Shown here one piece after another: positions 44,658-55,700 of a DNA stretch of 64,000 nucleotides. Numbering within the stretch: the stretch's first letter is position 1; each line of letters begins with the position of its first letter. The DNA lies in the NCBI GenBank assembly GCA_037783545.1, contig JBBELK010000010.1, forward strand, positions 496,001 to 560,000, in the 5' to 3' direction. The stretch is from Henricia sp. BOLD:AAB3569. Lineage: Eukaryota; Echinodermata; Asteroidea; Spinulosida; Echinasteridae. Below the pieces are notes generated by a model. The model searched no databases, had not been told where the DNA came from, and saw nothing but the letters and a program-made list of their open reading frames with translations. A program made the position numbers and the translations under genes.

Positions 44658-45405
44658 TTTCAAACAAGAGGTTTAAGGGTTAAAGGTCAACTTGTTTCAA
44701 CGTCATATGACAGCCTTCTGTTTTGTCCACATATTTCTTTGGATATGTTTCTAAAATGTAACTGCATCTTTTCCCCGATAGCTGTTATTGCTTTCTACAG
44801 TCCAAATATATTTTAAACAGAACAGAACCTTACATTTTTTTTCTCAACAATACTTTCTGATTCTCTCAAACTTTCAAAACAATGTCAGGGTAATCAAAAT
44901 ACTGCAAAATTACCTAATAGGTAACCACAACTTCACAAGGATAAACATGATTCAAAATTGAATAAATTTACTTTTGAATCATCAAAACACTAGTAGGCCT
45001 ATACATACGTTGATTTCCCTCTCAACGTGTAATGATCTAATTTGAATTTTAAAAGGGAGGGCTACACTTTCCAAATTCTCATAAACAAGAAGTTTAAGGG
45101 TTAAGGGTCAACTTGTTGCAGCGTCATGACAGCCTTCTGTTTTGTCCACATATTTGTTTGGATATGTTTTTTATAAAATGTAACTGCATCTTTTGCCCGA
45201 TAGCTGTTATTGCTTTTTTCAGTTCAAAATTATTTCAAACAGAACAGGACCTTACATTTTGTTTCAACAATAGGCCTACTTTCCGATTCTACAAACTTTC
45301 AAAACAATGTCAGGGTAATTTACTGCAAAATTACGTGATTTAAAAATCTAATAAATTTACTTTGGAATCACCAAAACAGTACACACGTTGATTCCCCTCT
45401 AAACG
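44658..45405 (-). repeat. Diverged tandem duplication in RING 3' UTR (mirror)
   Basis: Mirror of 40865-41612. Confidence 0.8.
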
Positions 45406-45416
45406 TGTACTCAAAA

Positions 45417-45586
45417 CTAGTACAGAGGCTTGACAGACTGACATCCCAGCTTGCAGAATGGGCAGAGCTGATCGTTTTCATACAGATGCACGGCACACAC
45501 GTAACAGAATGTGTGGCCACACGGCATCAAAAAACTGTCCTTGGGGCGGTCGGCGCATATGTGGCAGATACAGGACGCATAGTCAC
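45417..45586 (-). CDS. RING-finger terminal exon (right arm)
   Basis: Identical in translation to the left-arm exon: a C3HC4 RING with CHIC, PCGHTFCYVC and CPFC as zinc ligands, ending SVKPLY. Transcribed leftwards after an acceptor at 45587-45588. Going upstream on the same strand come the family-4 element and then the two candidate small exons of D2 (47893-47928 and 48766-48798). This arm is therefore the likelier parental gene end. Upstream domains, which would identify the ligase, are not recognisable in this window. Confidence 0.8.
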
Positions 45587-45632
45587 CTAGTTAAAAGAAA
45601 TTACACGATACAGTCAATGGAAACGCATTACC

Positions 45633-45770
45633 CTTAATGGAAGAGGCTCGTGAGCAATGCGCACACACTAAATTCGTTCCACGAATTACGCAGCTCTGTG
45701 CCTTTCTACGGAGCTGCGTATTTCGTGGCACGAATGTGGGAATGCACTAATTACCGACGACCCTGTGTCT
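45633..45770. mobile_element. TTAA-type MITE family 1, diverged (mirror)
   Basis: Mirror of 40500-40637; in the right arm it lies in the intron just upstream of the RING exon. Confidence 0.75.
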
Positions 45771-45891
45771 TGAAGATTTAAAACATATTTAAGTCATTTT
45801 TTTGTACACCACTGCGAGGGGAATATAGACGACGCAACATGTCATTGCTGGTGAAGTTTCTCGATCCCGCTTATCGTGCACCATCCTTTCC

Positions 45892-46117
45892 TGTATTGAT
45901 CACGTTCAAGTGACGTCACTTCATACAAATTGCCACGTGCATCTTGATTTTGAGCGTATTTTTTTGTGACGCGCATTAGTTGCGCCGTATTTCGAACAAA
46001 TTATGAGCAACACGCGCGCGTGTTTGGAACATGTTTCAGCGTGTTTATGGCATTTAATACGCAGTAGCACTTTTTCCTACGAAGATGGCGTCGAAGAACG
46101 TGATCAATATCGGTCAT
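45892..46117. mobile_element. TATTGATCACGTTC MITE (mirror)
   Basis: Mirror of 40153-40378. Confidence 0.7.
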
Positions 46118-46220
46118 TATAGCTGGGGGGCTTAGAGTGCATGGTCTGTGCGTTTTGTGTTGCTGTTAGAACACAAAACAAGCATCCATTGGCATTACAT
46201 GCACGCGACCAATCCGGTAA

Positions 46221-47258
46221 CTAAAGGGGCCATTTCACCAAGGATTGTTTTGGTCCCGATAGTACCCGATCCTTTTTTTGGTCGATCGGCCGCAATTTCG
46301 CAAAAATAGTCGGAACCTGCGCGCACTGTCGAGCACTCCCCTTCCTTCGGGGGAAGATCTGGCGCGATCGCCTCAGTCCTCCGAGGGTCGGGTACCGAAA
46401 AAGTGATCGGCTACTGTTTACATGTTGAAAAACAGTAGCCGATAAAAAAAAACCGTCGGCCCGTGGTCGTCTTGGTCGTCCAAAGGTCCCCTGAAGATCC
46501 CCTTGTCTCGCCCGCCCTCTGGCTTTCGTATAGCCTCTGCCGCTCTCTACCGAGGGTCGTGCGTAGTGTCGGCGGAGTGTAAGCACCCGACCCTCACGAG
46601 ATCCTCGGACGACCGACCCGCATGTTTGTCCATGACCTTCCCTGGCTGGTCAGAAAGTGATGAAAGGCTTCGATCTGGCTCGATTTATATAGTCGGGCCC
46701 CAAAAACACCGATCTCCGGCCGATCTAGGCAAATTTGGTCGGCCGAAGAACGTCCGAAGATCGTTTAAATCGTCCGAAGACCGTTTACTTTTGGCTTCCT
46801 GCATCAACTTACGCCTACATTCGGCCACTCTCGCGCAAAGAACGGCGGAAGAACGGTGGACATCGGCCGCAGAGCGGCCGAAAGCGTCCTCTCTGGAGCC
46901 GGGATCGCCCAGTTTTGGCCTCTCTCTGCCTCTCTCGGCAAAACAACGCGCGAAGATCGCTCACTTGCGCGCGAGAAGCGGGTCTCTACCGGGCCTTTGC
47001 CGTGTACCTGCATGCGGGTACTTGCGCGTACTTTCGCATACTTGCGCCCCGGAAACGTGTCGATCGCGCGAGGAACGTCCGTGATTCGTCCCCCGCCATG
47101 GTCCATTGGTCGGGACTCAATCGGGTCATAAAATTGGACGATTGGAGGCGATTCATGACGACAATCGGGCCGATCAAAAAAATTGATTCATCGGGGACAA
47201 TCTGGTCCAGAACGGGCCGATCGGAAAAAAACAATCCTTGGTGAAATGGCCCCTTTAG
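46221..47258. mobile_element. TIR element family 4, complete right-arm copy
   Basis: A 1038-base element starting CTAAAGGGGCCATTTCACCA and ending with the complement TGGTGAAATGGCCCCTTTAG. Inner termini (AGGATTGTTTTGGTCCCGAT / CGATCGGAAAAAAACAATCC) are also similar. A separate copy of the terminal repeat at 37174-37206 marks the start of D1. It encodes no recognisable transposase; superfamily unknown. Confidence 0.82.
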
Positions 47259-47892
47259 GTCTCCTTCCCTGTATATCAGCCTATAAGTCATGTTCAGATG
47301 GGCACTATCTTTTCGAAATACGCAGCTCATGCCTTTGCCATGGACCTGCGTATTTCGTAGCACGAATTTGGCGCGCGCGCATTGCTGACGAGCCTGTGCC
47401 TTTAACTTTAAGTTAACAACGATCGTCTGAACGCACCTATTAGTTGGAGGCTTCCATGCAGTGCACGCTCTGTGCATTTTTGTGTGCTGTTAGAACGAAA
47501 AGCACGCATCCATTGGCCTATACATGCACGCGACGCGCCCCCTTCGCGTACGCAATCTTAAAAAATACGCGCAACTTGTTCGAAGCGCGTCTGTGTAGGA
47601 CAGAGGTGCGTTCAGACGATAGTTGTTAACGTAAATGCACAGACCACAGATATCTATTAACAACAAGATAGGAAACGGAGGCCGTACGCGCATAACCGCG
47701 CCTTCTTATTAGCATAGTTTTGGGCACCCTCATTTACATACTTTTCACTAAGCTGAAATAACGCCATTGTTAACAGTTTACCAATCATTATATGTATTAC
47801 TACATGTATATCTTTAAACCATCGTTTGATATGCACAACACCTAAGAGGCGTTCATACAGGGAATTGCCTACTTTACTTGAATAATACTCAC

Positions 47893-47928
47893 TGTTGGAG
47901 TTCCTCCTGGCAGGTAGTTTTGAAACGC
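47893..47928 (-). other. Candidate 36-bp exon (D2 copy)
   Basis: Same sequence and splice signals as 37841-37876. Here it is upstream of, and in phase with, the RING exon (VSKLPARRNSN-S-DYASCICHIC if joined). Confidence 0.4.
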
Positions 47929-48765
47929 CTACATACAAATAAAAAAATGGAATGCATTCATTTTGAAAAGTAATGAATGAACTTAGCATTTTATAAATAG
48001 TTTATCAATGTTTGGTGTAGCCAAATCAGTATATTGAACAACCTGCACTGATCAGAGTGCCATTATATTTTAAAAGTCTGGGCAAAACCAAGCAGTAACG
48101 GAGGGACACTTTGGTTGTATTTTGATTTGACTTGTACTCCAGTTCTATCCAAGGCTGAGCTGAGTAGAATGTAATCTGGTATTATATAAAGGTTCCCTTA
48201 GACTGCAAACTAAGGAACAAATTGGGAACAGACGACATCTTGGAAGCAAGACTTTTTAAAAACAGGGGATTAACACAGGGATGCAAATTAACATGTAATT
48301 TTCACACTTTATTCAGACATTCATATCATACTGTTCCTGTGGTGAAAACGATTGTTTTTTCTCTTCCAAATTTTGCCAGTACCAGTTACATATGGGCATG
48401 CAAAGTGATGGGCCTGCTGTGGAGTTGTAGTGCTCGAAACCGACTTTGAATTGACTAGGTACAATCATTTTTAACCTTTTTAAATTTGCTCAATGCAAGA
48501 TTCTTGGGGGAAAGCATAATACAGCGCATGCATGTCGCCACAAGGGCAGGAAGAACGCAATGATTGTTTCACATATTGTGTGTATGAAACTATATTGCAG
48601 ATTTAGTTTTATTTTGGCAAACAAGTGACTCGTGACTCTGACTTCGACTCGAGACTAATGACTCGAGACTCGGACTCGATATTGATGACTCAACTACAAC
48701 ACTGCGCTGCATTACAAGTGCTGCTCAACCTTTTTTGAGCAGGGTTTTAAGTCACTTATACTTAC

Positions 48766-48798
48766 ATCATTAATCTCATCCGGTTGCTCTGGGGAGGT
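48766..48798 (-). other. Candidate 33-bp exon (D2 copy)
   Basis: Same as 38714-38746, with TTCCTAG before and GTAAGTAT after. Confidence 0.35.
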
Positions 48799-49427
48799 CT
48801 AGGAAGAAACAAATTTGTATTATTAGGTGCTGTTACAATTAACACCTTCACATTTAATTGCAATTTTTCACATTTGGCCCGGATGTACGAAATATTTGCT
48901 TCCATTTTATCAATTGATTTCAATATCAAAAGAATGTGAAAATCTGAGCTATAAAAATGTTATTTTTATTTTCAATTGATAATTTCTCAAAAATAAGTGC
49001 AATAAATGTTCGTTTCCTCCCAACACCACTCATATTTTATCGTTTGTAGTGATGACGTTTTAAAAATGCTTAGGGAATTGTGGAATTTTTTCGTACACTG
49101 TAAATGTTGTGCTTTTCTTTTAAGAATTCCCAACTGGCTGTCGATTACACCCAAGACAAATGCTACCAAACGTCAAGACATGACAGAGTTAACGTTACAA
49201 TTCAATTTGTTCATCATTACGTGCTGCTATCTTTATTTACATTGTATATTTGTTTTCAAGTTAACTCATGGACAATTTTGTACATATCATTTTGTATATA
49301 CAATAATATTATTTAAATTTAATGATTCTTTTACAGTCCTCTGGGTTATAAAATTGTATCCCACTCCTCCAGAACTGAATAATGTAGATTGTCATGTATA
49401 CAATTCAAATTATCTTCAATTTTGTTA

Positions 49428-50130
49428 GGGATACATAAGTTTATCCCCACACCTCCACTGTACGCGAAATGCAGTTTCTCCACCAAGAATACTATACAAA
49501 CTATTAGGGTTAGACAAGTTTATCCCCACCCCTCTACGATATAATGAATACATCATGTGCGAAACCAAAATACAGTTTCCTTCTTTTTCGTCGGGGAGGG
49601 TCAACTTTAGCGCCACACCTCCACTGTAGCCCACATAATTATGAATGCAAATCAAATGTTTTTTTTACAATTTCATCATGGATAACCCACAAACTACCAG
49701 GGATAGACAACTTTAGCCCCACACCTCCACAGCATAGTGCATTACAAATGCAAATCAAATATGGTTTTACAATTTCATTATGGATAACACAAAGTACCAG
49801 GGATAGACAAGTTTAGCCCCACATTATGAATACAAATCAAATATGTTTTTACAATTTCATCATGGATAACACAAAGTACCAGGGACAGACATGTTTAGCC
49901 CCACACATCCACTGCATAGTACATTATGAATGCAGATCCAATATTTTGTTTTACAATTGCCTAATGGATAACACACAAACTACCAGGGATAGACAAGTTT
50001 AACCCCACACATCCACTGTATACTAGTAGTACATTAAGACTGCAAATCAAATAGTTTTTTTTACAATTCCCAAATGGATAATAACACACAAACTACCAGG
50101 GATAGATATGTTTAACCCCACACATCTACT
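49428..50130 (+). repeat. Degenerate ~85-113-bp array
   Basis: Units carry TACCAGGGATAGACAAGTTT, AGCCCCACACCTCCACTG, ATGCAAATCAAATA and TTTACAATTTCATNATGGAT-type words. GGGATAGACA-type anchors are at 49428, 49506, 49598, 49701, 49800, 49883, 49986 and 50099. The array is continued at 50345-50452 and 50874-50900, interrupted by two elements. Older and more diverged than the other arrays. Confidence 0.85.
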
Positions 50131-50135
50131 GTATT

Positions 50136-50344
50136 AAGCTCGTGCCAATGACGTCATGTTGGGAGTCATAATGCCGCGTCGTTGTGGAAGCAATGTGCGT
50201 AACGCGCAATGCTAAGGCTCCCATTGGTGAATTAAACCGCGTTACGCTCACCAGAGACACACACAGCGCGCACGCACATCGCTTTCACAATGACTCAGCA
50301 TTGTTCGACTCCCAAAATGGCGTATTTCCACGTGTTTGAAGGGG
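50136..50344. mobile_element. Foldback MITE inside the array
   Basis: GGGAGTCATAATGCCGCGTC + GTTGTGGAAGCAATGTGCG is inverted relative to CGCACATCGCTTTCACAATG + ACTCAGCATTGTTCGACTCC. Interior is rich in CGCG and ACGCA. Confidence 0.6.
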
Positions 50345-50452
50345 GTCAATAGTACATTATTAATGCAAATCAAATATTTTTTTTTTTTACAATTTCATAA
50401 TGGATAACATACAAACTACCAGGGCTGGACAGGCTTAGCCCCACACCTGTAT

Positions 50453-50873
50453 TGATTGCTTTCGATGACGTAGAACATCCGGGAATGTGTGGTGGGCAAC
50501 AGTCACACGCGTACACGCGCGCGCCAATAGACGCACATGAACACGCGTAAAAAATACTCGCCAGCGTATTTTCATTTTAAGATGCCACACACGCACGTTG
50601 CGATACGTTCAAATTATTGAGCACGCAGTCAGCTTGTAAACACAAAAGTGCTTCTACTTGATCGCGCTTTTTAGCCTGAAGAAATACGTTTTTATCTTTA
50701 TCGATACAACAGCCATGGCGCAACAACATACAGCAAGGTTAAGCAACGGAGGTAAGTGCAACCAATTCGCTTTTCTCGCTCTTTTTTGCCGGTTATCACT
50801 CGAGCCACGTGCGTCATGAAAAATGCCAACCAAAATGGTGAATGGAAGATGTGACGTCACCGGAAAGCAATCA
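50453..50873. mobile_element. TATTGATTGCTTTC element with exon-like insert
   Basis: TATTGATTGCTTTCGATGAC at 50453 and GTGACGTCACCGGAAAGCAA + TCAATAG at about 50851-50873 are inverted ends. Array sequence lies on both sides. Inside, at 50715-50751, ACAGCCATGG begins MAQQHTARLSNG and is followed by a consensus donor GGTAAGTGC, resembling a first coding exon. Related ends at 40153-40378. Confidence 0.65.
50715..50751 (+). other. Candidate first coding exon (MAQQHTARLSNG)
   Basis: ATG in a good context followed after 37 bases by G/GTAAGT. No downstream exon identified, so low confidence; it might be a captured 5' exon. Confidence 0.25.
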
Positions 50874-50900
50874 ATAGTACATGTATATGCAAATCAAATC

Positions 50901-51381
50901 CAGAAACTGTACAATCTCCACTCCTCCATGACAGCATACACCTACGTCATGTGAGCCAATCGTTTAAAATCATTGGCTGTGTCTTGAAAACACACGAAAA
51001 TAATAAATAACTCTCCCTTGTGTCTTCCATAGACTTGTGTGTATAATAGACCGATCCAGTAAGCTCCGCCTATTTTAGAATTGACCAATCATCACAGCCT
51101 CAGGTTGAGGTAACCAAAAAGTGGATCTCCATATTGATTACCCGAGTCCTCAATTTTGTGCACAGAGCCACGGCGAAATGCAGCACGAGTGACGCAAAAA
51201 CACCATAAACATCATTTTTATCAGCGCAGAGGACCCTAGCCGGTTTAAAACTGATTGTATAAGACTATCCTGACCTACTTTTAATCCTTTCATAAATGTG
51301 TTTTTGATCTGCCTCAAGGTATCAGCTCTCGAATGCAGCTTTTGGCGGACGACTGTATACTTTACTGGGCAATAACTAATA
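50901..51381. other. No gene seen
   Basis: Nothing recognisable; short frames only. Confidence 0.4.
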
Positions 51382-52084
51382 TTAAAGGGGCTATGTCACG
51401 GTTTGCGCATGCGGCAAATCCTTTTATATTTTGACGTGCGGGCTCAGATGAATGTAGTGCAATTTCGTTACACAACGCCATTAGTGCGTGTGCTATAGTT
51501 GTGTACATCGTGTACTTAGTACGTGCCGCATGGGCAGTGTGTTCGTTCATGATTGTTTACATTACGCAGAATTTAACTACATTGTGCATCGTGTGCGCGC
51601 ATTTGTTCGATTTGGCATCGCGCGCGCGATCAATGTCTAGAAAAACAAAATTGTATAGTGGTGGCGGCCACTGTACATGTGTCTTTCCAAGGACCAAATA
51701 AGCATGTCAGTTTTGATGGAAAACAAGGTTAAGTAAATTGCTGTATCCTACCACGTCATTCATATCATTCGATGCCGTTTCTGTCATGTTTTGTCAAGTT
51801 TTTTGATGGGATGAAAAAACTCTTTTTAATGACGGCCGCACACACGGTTTTGTCGATGTTTGGCGGCTTAAAAATACAGCAAACAGTGCGATTCCAAGTA
51901 AAAAGTAATGCATCAGGACATCCTGGATGTTGACAAGTACACCATTGCCTAAATTACTAAAGATTTATAAGGGATGGCAAAGATTGAATAGGATATGCAA
52001 AACCTGGCGAAAAAACTTGAAAAAGTTAGCCACACTTTTTCAAGTTTTGCTGCGCATGCGCAAACCGTGACATAGCCCCTTTAA
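51382..52084. mobile_element. TTAA-flanked element, family 2
   Basis: TTAA (51382) then AGGGGCTATGTCACGGTTTG + CGCATGCG; the right end is the exact complement (CGCATGCGCAAACCGTGACA + TAGCCCCT) then TTAA (52081-52084). TIRs are about 28 bases, the whole about 700 bases, with no recognisable transposase. The TTAA target fits Kolobok or piggyBac. Confidence 0.88.
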
Positions 52085-52424
52085 ACTGTATATTTAAGAT
52101 CGGCTGGGGACATGGAGACTGATAATAAAAAAATGTGTTGATTTCCCACAACATGTTAAACAGAGACCGTATATTTTGATTTCTGACAATGCAACTTGTA
52201 GTCAGTCTACCTGTCCAGCTAGCGCGTTTAATTTAAAAAACAGCTTAATCTAACCTGTCGCATGTTACAATTTTGTAATGTTTGCGATCAAATTAAATTG
52301 TTGACGGCAATAACATTGCAATTTTAAAGCATAATATCGTTTATACATGTAGTTATAGGTTTGCGGTATTTTGGCTTTGGGGGAACCCTGTCAAGTGATG
52401 AATTTAAACACTGTGGAAAACATT
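52085..52424. other. 3' flank of the DUF7869 gene
   Basis: No coding. On the minus strand ATTAAA (52227-52232) is a possible polyadenylation signal about 200 bases after the stop codon. Confidence 0.4.
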
Positions 52425-52799
52425 TTATGTTTCATGTTCCGACACTGCACTTTGACACTCTGCATACCTCTTTCGTAAATCAGTTTGAATCATTTTAGTC
52501 AAAGCTGCATTCTTTTCTGTAAGCTTGAAGTGCCAAAGAATGACACACTTTTCATCGAGCCATTCTGTAACAGGCTTTCTATTTCTTCCCACACCATTAT
52601 AACGGGGCTTCCAAGCTGATGTCCATTGACCAGAATACCAATGAACATGCACCCACTTATCTTGTCTTTCGACAACTTTCCCTATCTGTGGAAGACGTGG
52701 AATGTCTGCCACATATACAGCCACAAACATACCGGTGGTGATAGATGCATATTCCTGATTTAACAAGATGGCTTTCTTCGCTGGAGGTCCAACAATTAC
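52425..52799 (-). CDS. DUF7869 gene exon 12 (barrel-like C-terminus)
   Basis: VIVGPPAKKAILLNQEYASI, then FVAVYVADIPRLPQIGKVVE, VHVHWYSGQWTSAWKPRYNG and a final helical segment to TAA. The alternating Trp/Val pattern suggests a small SH3/BAH-like barrel, as in the C-terminus of related proteins (inference). Confidence 0.8.
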   Translation of the reverse strand, partial: VIVGPPAKKAILLNQEYASITTGMFVAVYVADIPRLPQIGKVVERQDKWVHVHWYSGQWTSAWKPRYNGVGRNRKPVTEWLDEKCVILWHFKLTEKNAALTKMIQTDLRKRYAECQSAVSEHET

Positions 52800-55700
52800 C
52801 TAAAAATGGAGACAATGGAAACAAAAGTATGAAGTCACACCAATAGGCCTGTGAAATGTATATAACAAATTTGGAACTTTTTGTCACAATTATATTTCTT
52901 TTCTTTTGTGTGTGTGGTTTTTTTTTCCTCAATGCACATATGCTACAATGCACAGAGAAAATCAGTTATTTTTTTCAGTTTAGAGTGTGATATTTAGTAA
53001 TAATTTAGTAATCTTTGCAAGATAGGATTTCCAGGGTTTTATTTCATTCAATTTCAACTAAAAAGAAAGAGGTTTCCATTTAGAGTATAGTAAAGTAATT
53101 AGGCGTTATATTATGGTTGGACACTGGACATTTTCTGACCACTTTGTGGCAACCTTTTTTTTTTTTTTTTGAAATTCTTGCAACTACTTGCAAGCACTTG
53201 ATTAGCGTTGAGTGGTTTATTTGCAAATAATTTTTGCGAAGAACAGCTAAAACATGCAAAACCAACCTCAGGGCAGTCTTCCCGAATGGTATCATCGATG
53301 GTTTCAAGGTGTTGAAGATTTGGCGATGCATTTCTTGGTGGGATTGGTGTATTGATCACCCTTTGCAGCAGCCAAGTATTTTCAGTTTCATCAGGTAGCT
53401 AAAATAAAGGTTATGGATTACTTGTTCATTACTTTATACAGATACAGACTTAACATTTGACATGATTTTTGTCTTTACTCAGATTGTTAATTCAATTTTT
53501 TAATCTGGTTATTTTTTTAAAGGGAGAAACATCTGCAAAAATCTACGCAAGTTTAAAGGTACACACCGGCTTCGTTGGGCTCGAAATTGACCCATACAAG
53601 ATTCTGAATGCCCTTCCGAAATAAACTGAACATGTCCTGAAAAGAAACCACGAAATGTTGCCGTTTTTGAGCAATTGTAATAAAAACAGAGGTCACGTGA
53701 CTTTTTGGAACCAGATTCTGGTTCCGAAAAGTCACATGGTCTTGCGAGTTAGTTTTGTGTCCAGCCGCATGAATGTTTGTTACTGCAGAACCGCACCAAA
53801 TTCAACTCTGATTTCCCCCTAATATTAATAAGATATTGATAAAAGAGAGACTGTTTATACAGGTATAAAACAAAGTTGAACATAATTATGTATGAAAATT
53901 CGAACATAAATGTTTGTTTCGAGAGTCCGGAGAACGGGAGCGAGCGCGTGCTATACGGCAGGCTACCGTGGAGTGTAGGACACTTGCCCCGCGCAGCACG
54001 GCAAAAAGCCTGAGTGCTCCGTTGTACGTTTGTGAAGACGAAACATTATACCAACTCCTAAAAAGAAAACGGAAATTCTTATTCGGTCGTCCGGGCTGTC
54101 CAGTGAAATCGTGAGCAGAAAATCGGAGATATCCTGAGTAGGAAAAGAGCGAATCTTTGTGACAAAGTCGTGAGGCTCGCGCGTAGTTGCAACGGCTTGT
54201 AAAGCGTATAACCCGTATTTTAACCGTTTTTGTTAATTTTGCACTTCTTTAGTAAATTACGGGATATCTTGATGATATTTTTTCACAACGACCATCAAAA
54301 AATTATTGTCAATGCTGCTACATCTCTAAATCATGTAAGCAGTGGGCTGGTGTGTACCTTTAACACAGTATTGTCCTGCAGTAGTTTGATGTCAGTTTTC
54401 ACTATGCTTCTAAAGTGGATTATCCTTTTTTTTCTTTTGAAGATCACATGAAAAGGAATGTATTTGCCCTAACGAAAACCACCTGAATTCTTTCTATAAT
54501 AGAGACTTTATTTTGTCTGTCAAGAGCTACCAGTGCTAAAGAACTTACTTTTGTGAATTTGTCAATTTCCATGAAGAACCTCTGCCACCAAGCGTGAGCA
54601 TTGTCCGGCATCCTTCTCCCAAATGCCTTCAGATCTTTTTGTAGGTTAGTGTCAAGTTTCTCAAGGCTTGGTATGACTCTAGGAGGTGTAGTGCTTGCGT
54701 CAGGAATATTCTGATCAAAAAACATTATGAAATACACTTAGTTAGCTAGTCAATGTAGCATGCATTACGTATACACACTACCATAACCAACATAAAATCT
54801 GCAAAACATGTACAGTTAAAGTCTTAAGTATAAATACATGTACACCATACTAACAGGACTACTAGTTTTAACAATTGTTTGCATACAGTTGCATTTATAT
54901 TTCTGACATCATCTGTACATGTATCTTATGTCGTTAAACACTACGAACCTCACTTTTACCAATGATACAACTAAAGGACTTTTGGGCTTTATGTGATAAA
55001 GGATTTTAGATTTGGACACGAGAAGAAAAGACTTGTTTAGAAGTGCGACTACATACCTGCCAACTAGTCCGATTCTATCGTATTTGTTTGTTGGAACGGT
55101 TGACTTGACCTGACTCCCGTGCACGCCGCAAGTGTTGTGTACATGAAAATGGGTGCATACTAGGTCAACTTGACCTTTGTACCAACTCGACCGCTGCAAG
55201 TTTCACTACAGTCCGATTTTTTTACTCGGCAAAGTTGGCAGGTATGCGACTCTGGTACACTTGTATAAATGAGGTGTAAGCACAAACCTTGAACAAACTA
55301 AGACCTTCAAGCTGATCCTCACCAGGGACTTCAATTTCAGCATCAGGACCTGTGATTTAAACCATAAAGCTTATACACGGTACACAGCATAATTATATAA
55401 ATCATTAAAATGTCTAAAATTTTAAAGACACATTATAATATATGCGCTGTGCCCCATCACAATAGAAAGTGGATTAAGTACAGTGTTGTGTACACAAAGC
55501 TTTAGTTTTGTGAAAAGTCTGACTAGCCCCATTAAATGATTTGCAGTTTTTTTTTTTTTCAACGATTTGACAGTTACAAAAAACCACTCAAGTTTTTTCA
55601 ACTCTCTAATAAAGTGCAATGATTCTGCCTGATGACTGTGTTTACAATGCAAATTAGAACCATGGATTGTACATAGTTTTTTATTGTTTTCTTGGAATGT

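Larger units (their letters stand above)
43608..47334. repeat. Giant palindrome, right arm
   Basis: Mirror of 39020-42662. It continues without a break into D2, so it keeps the presumed ancestral order: upstream exons, family-4 element, RING exon. It includes mirrored copies of every element listed in the left arm. Confidence 0.96.
47226..49074. repeat. Direct segmental duplication, copy D2
   Basis: Second copy of 37174-39022. It continues at 49075 into unrelated sequence (GAATTGTGGAATTTTTTCGT), whereas D1 turns into the palindrome, so D2 has the ancestral right flank. Confidence 0.95.
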
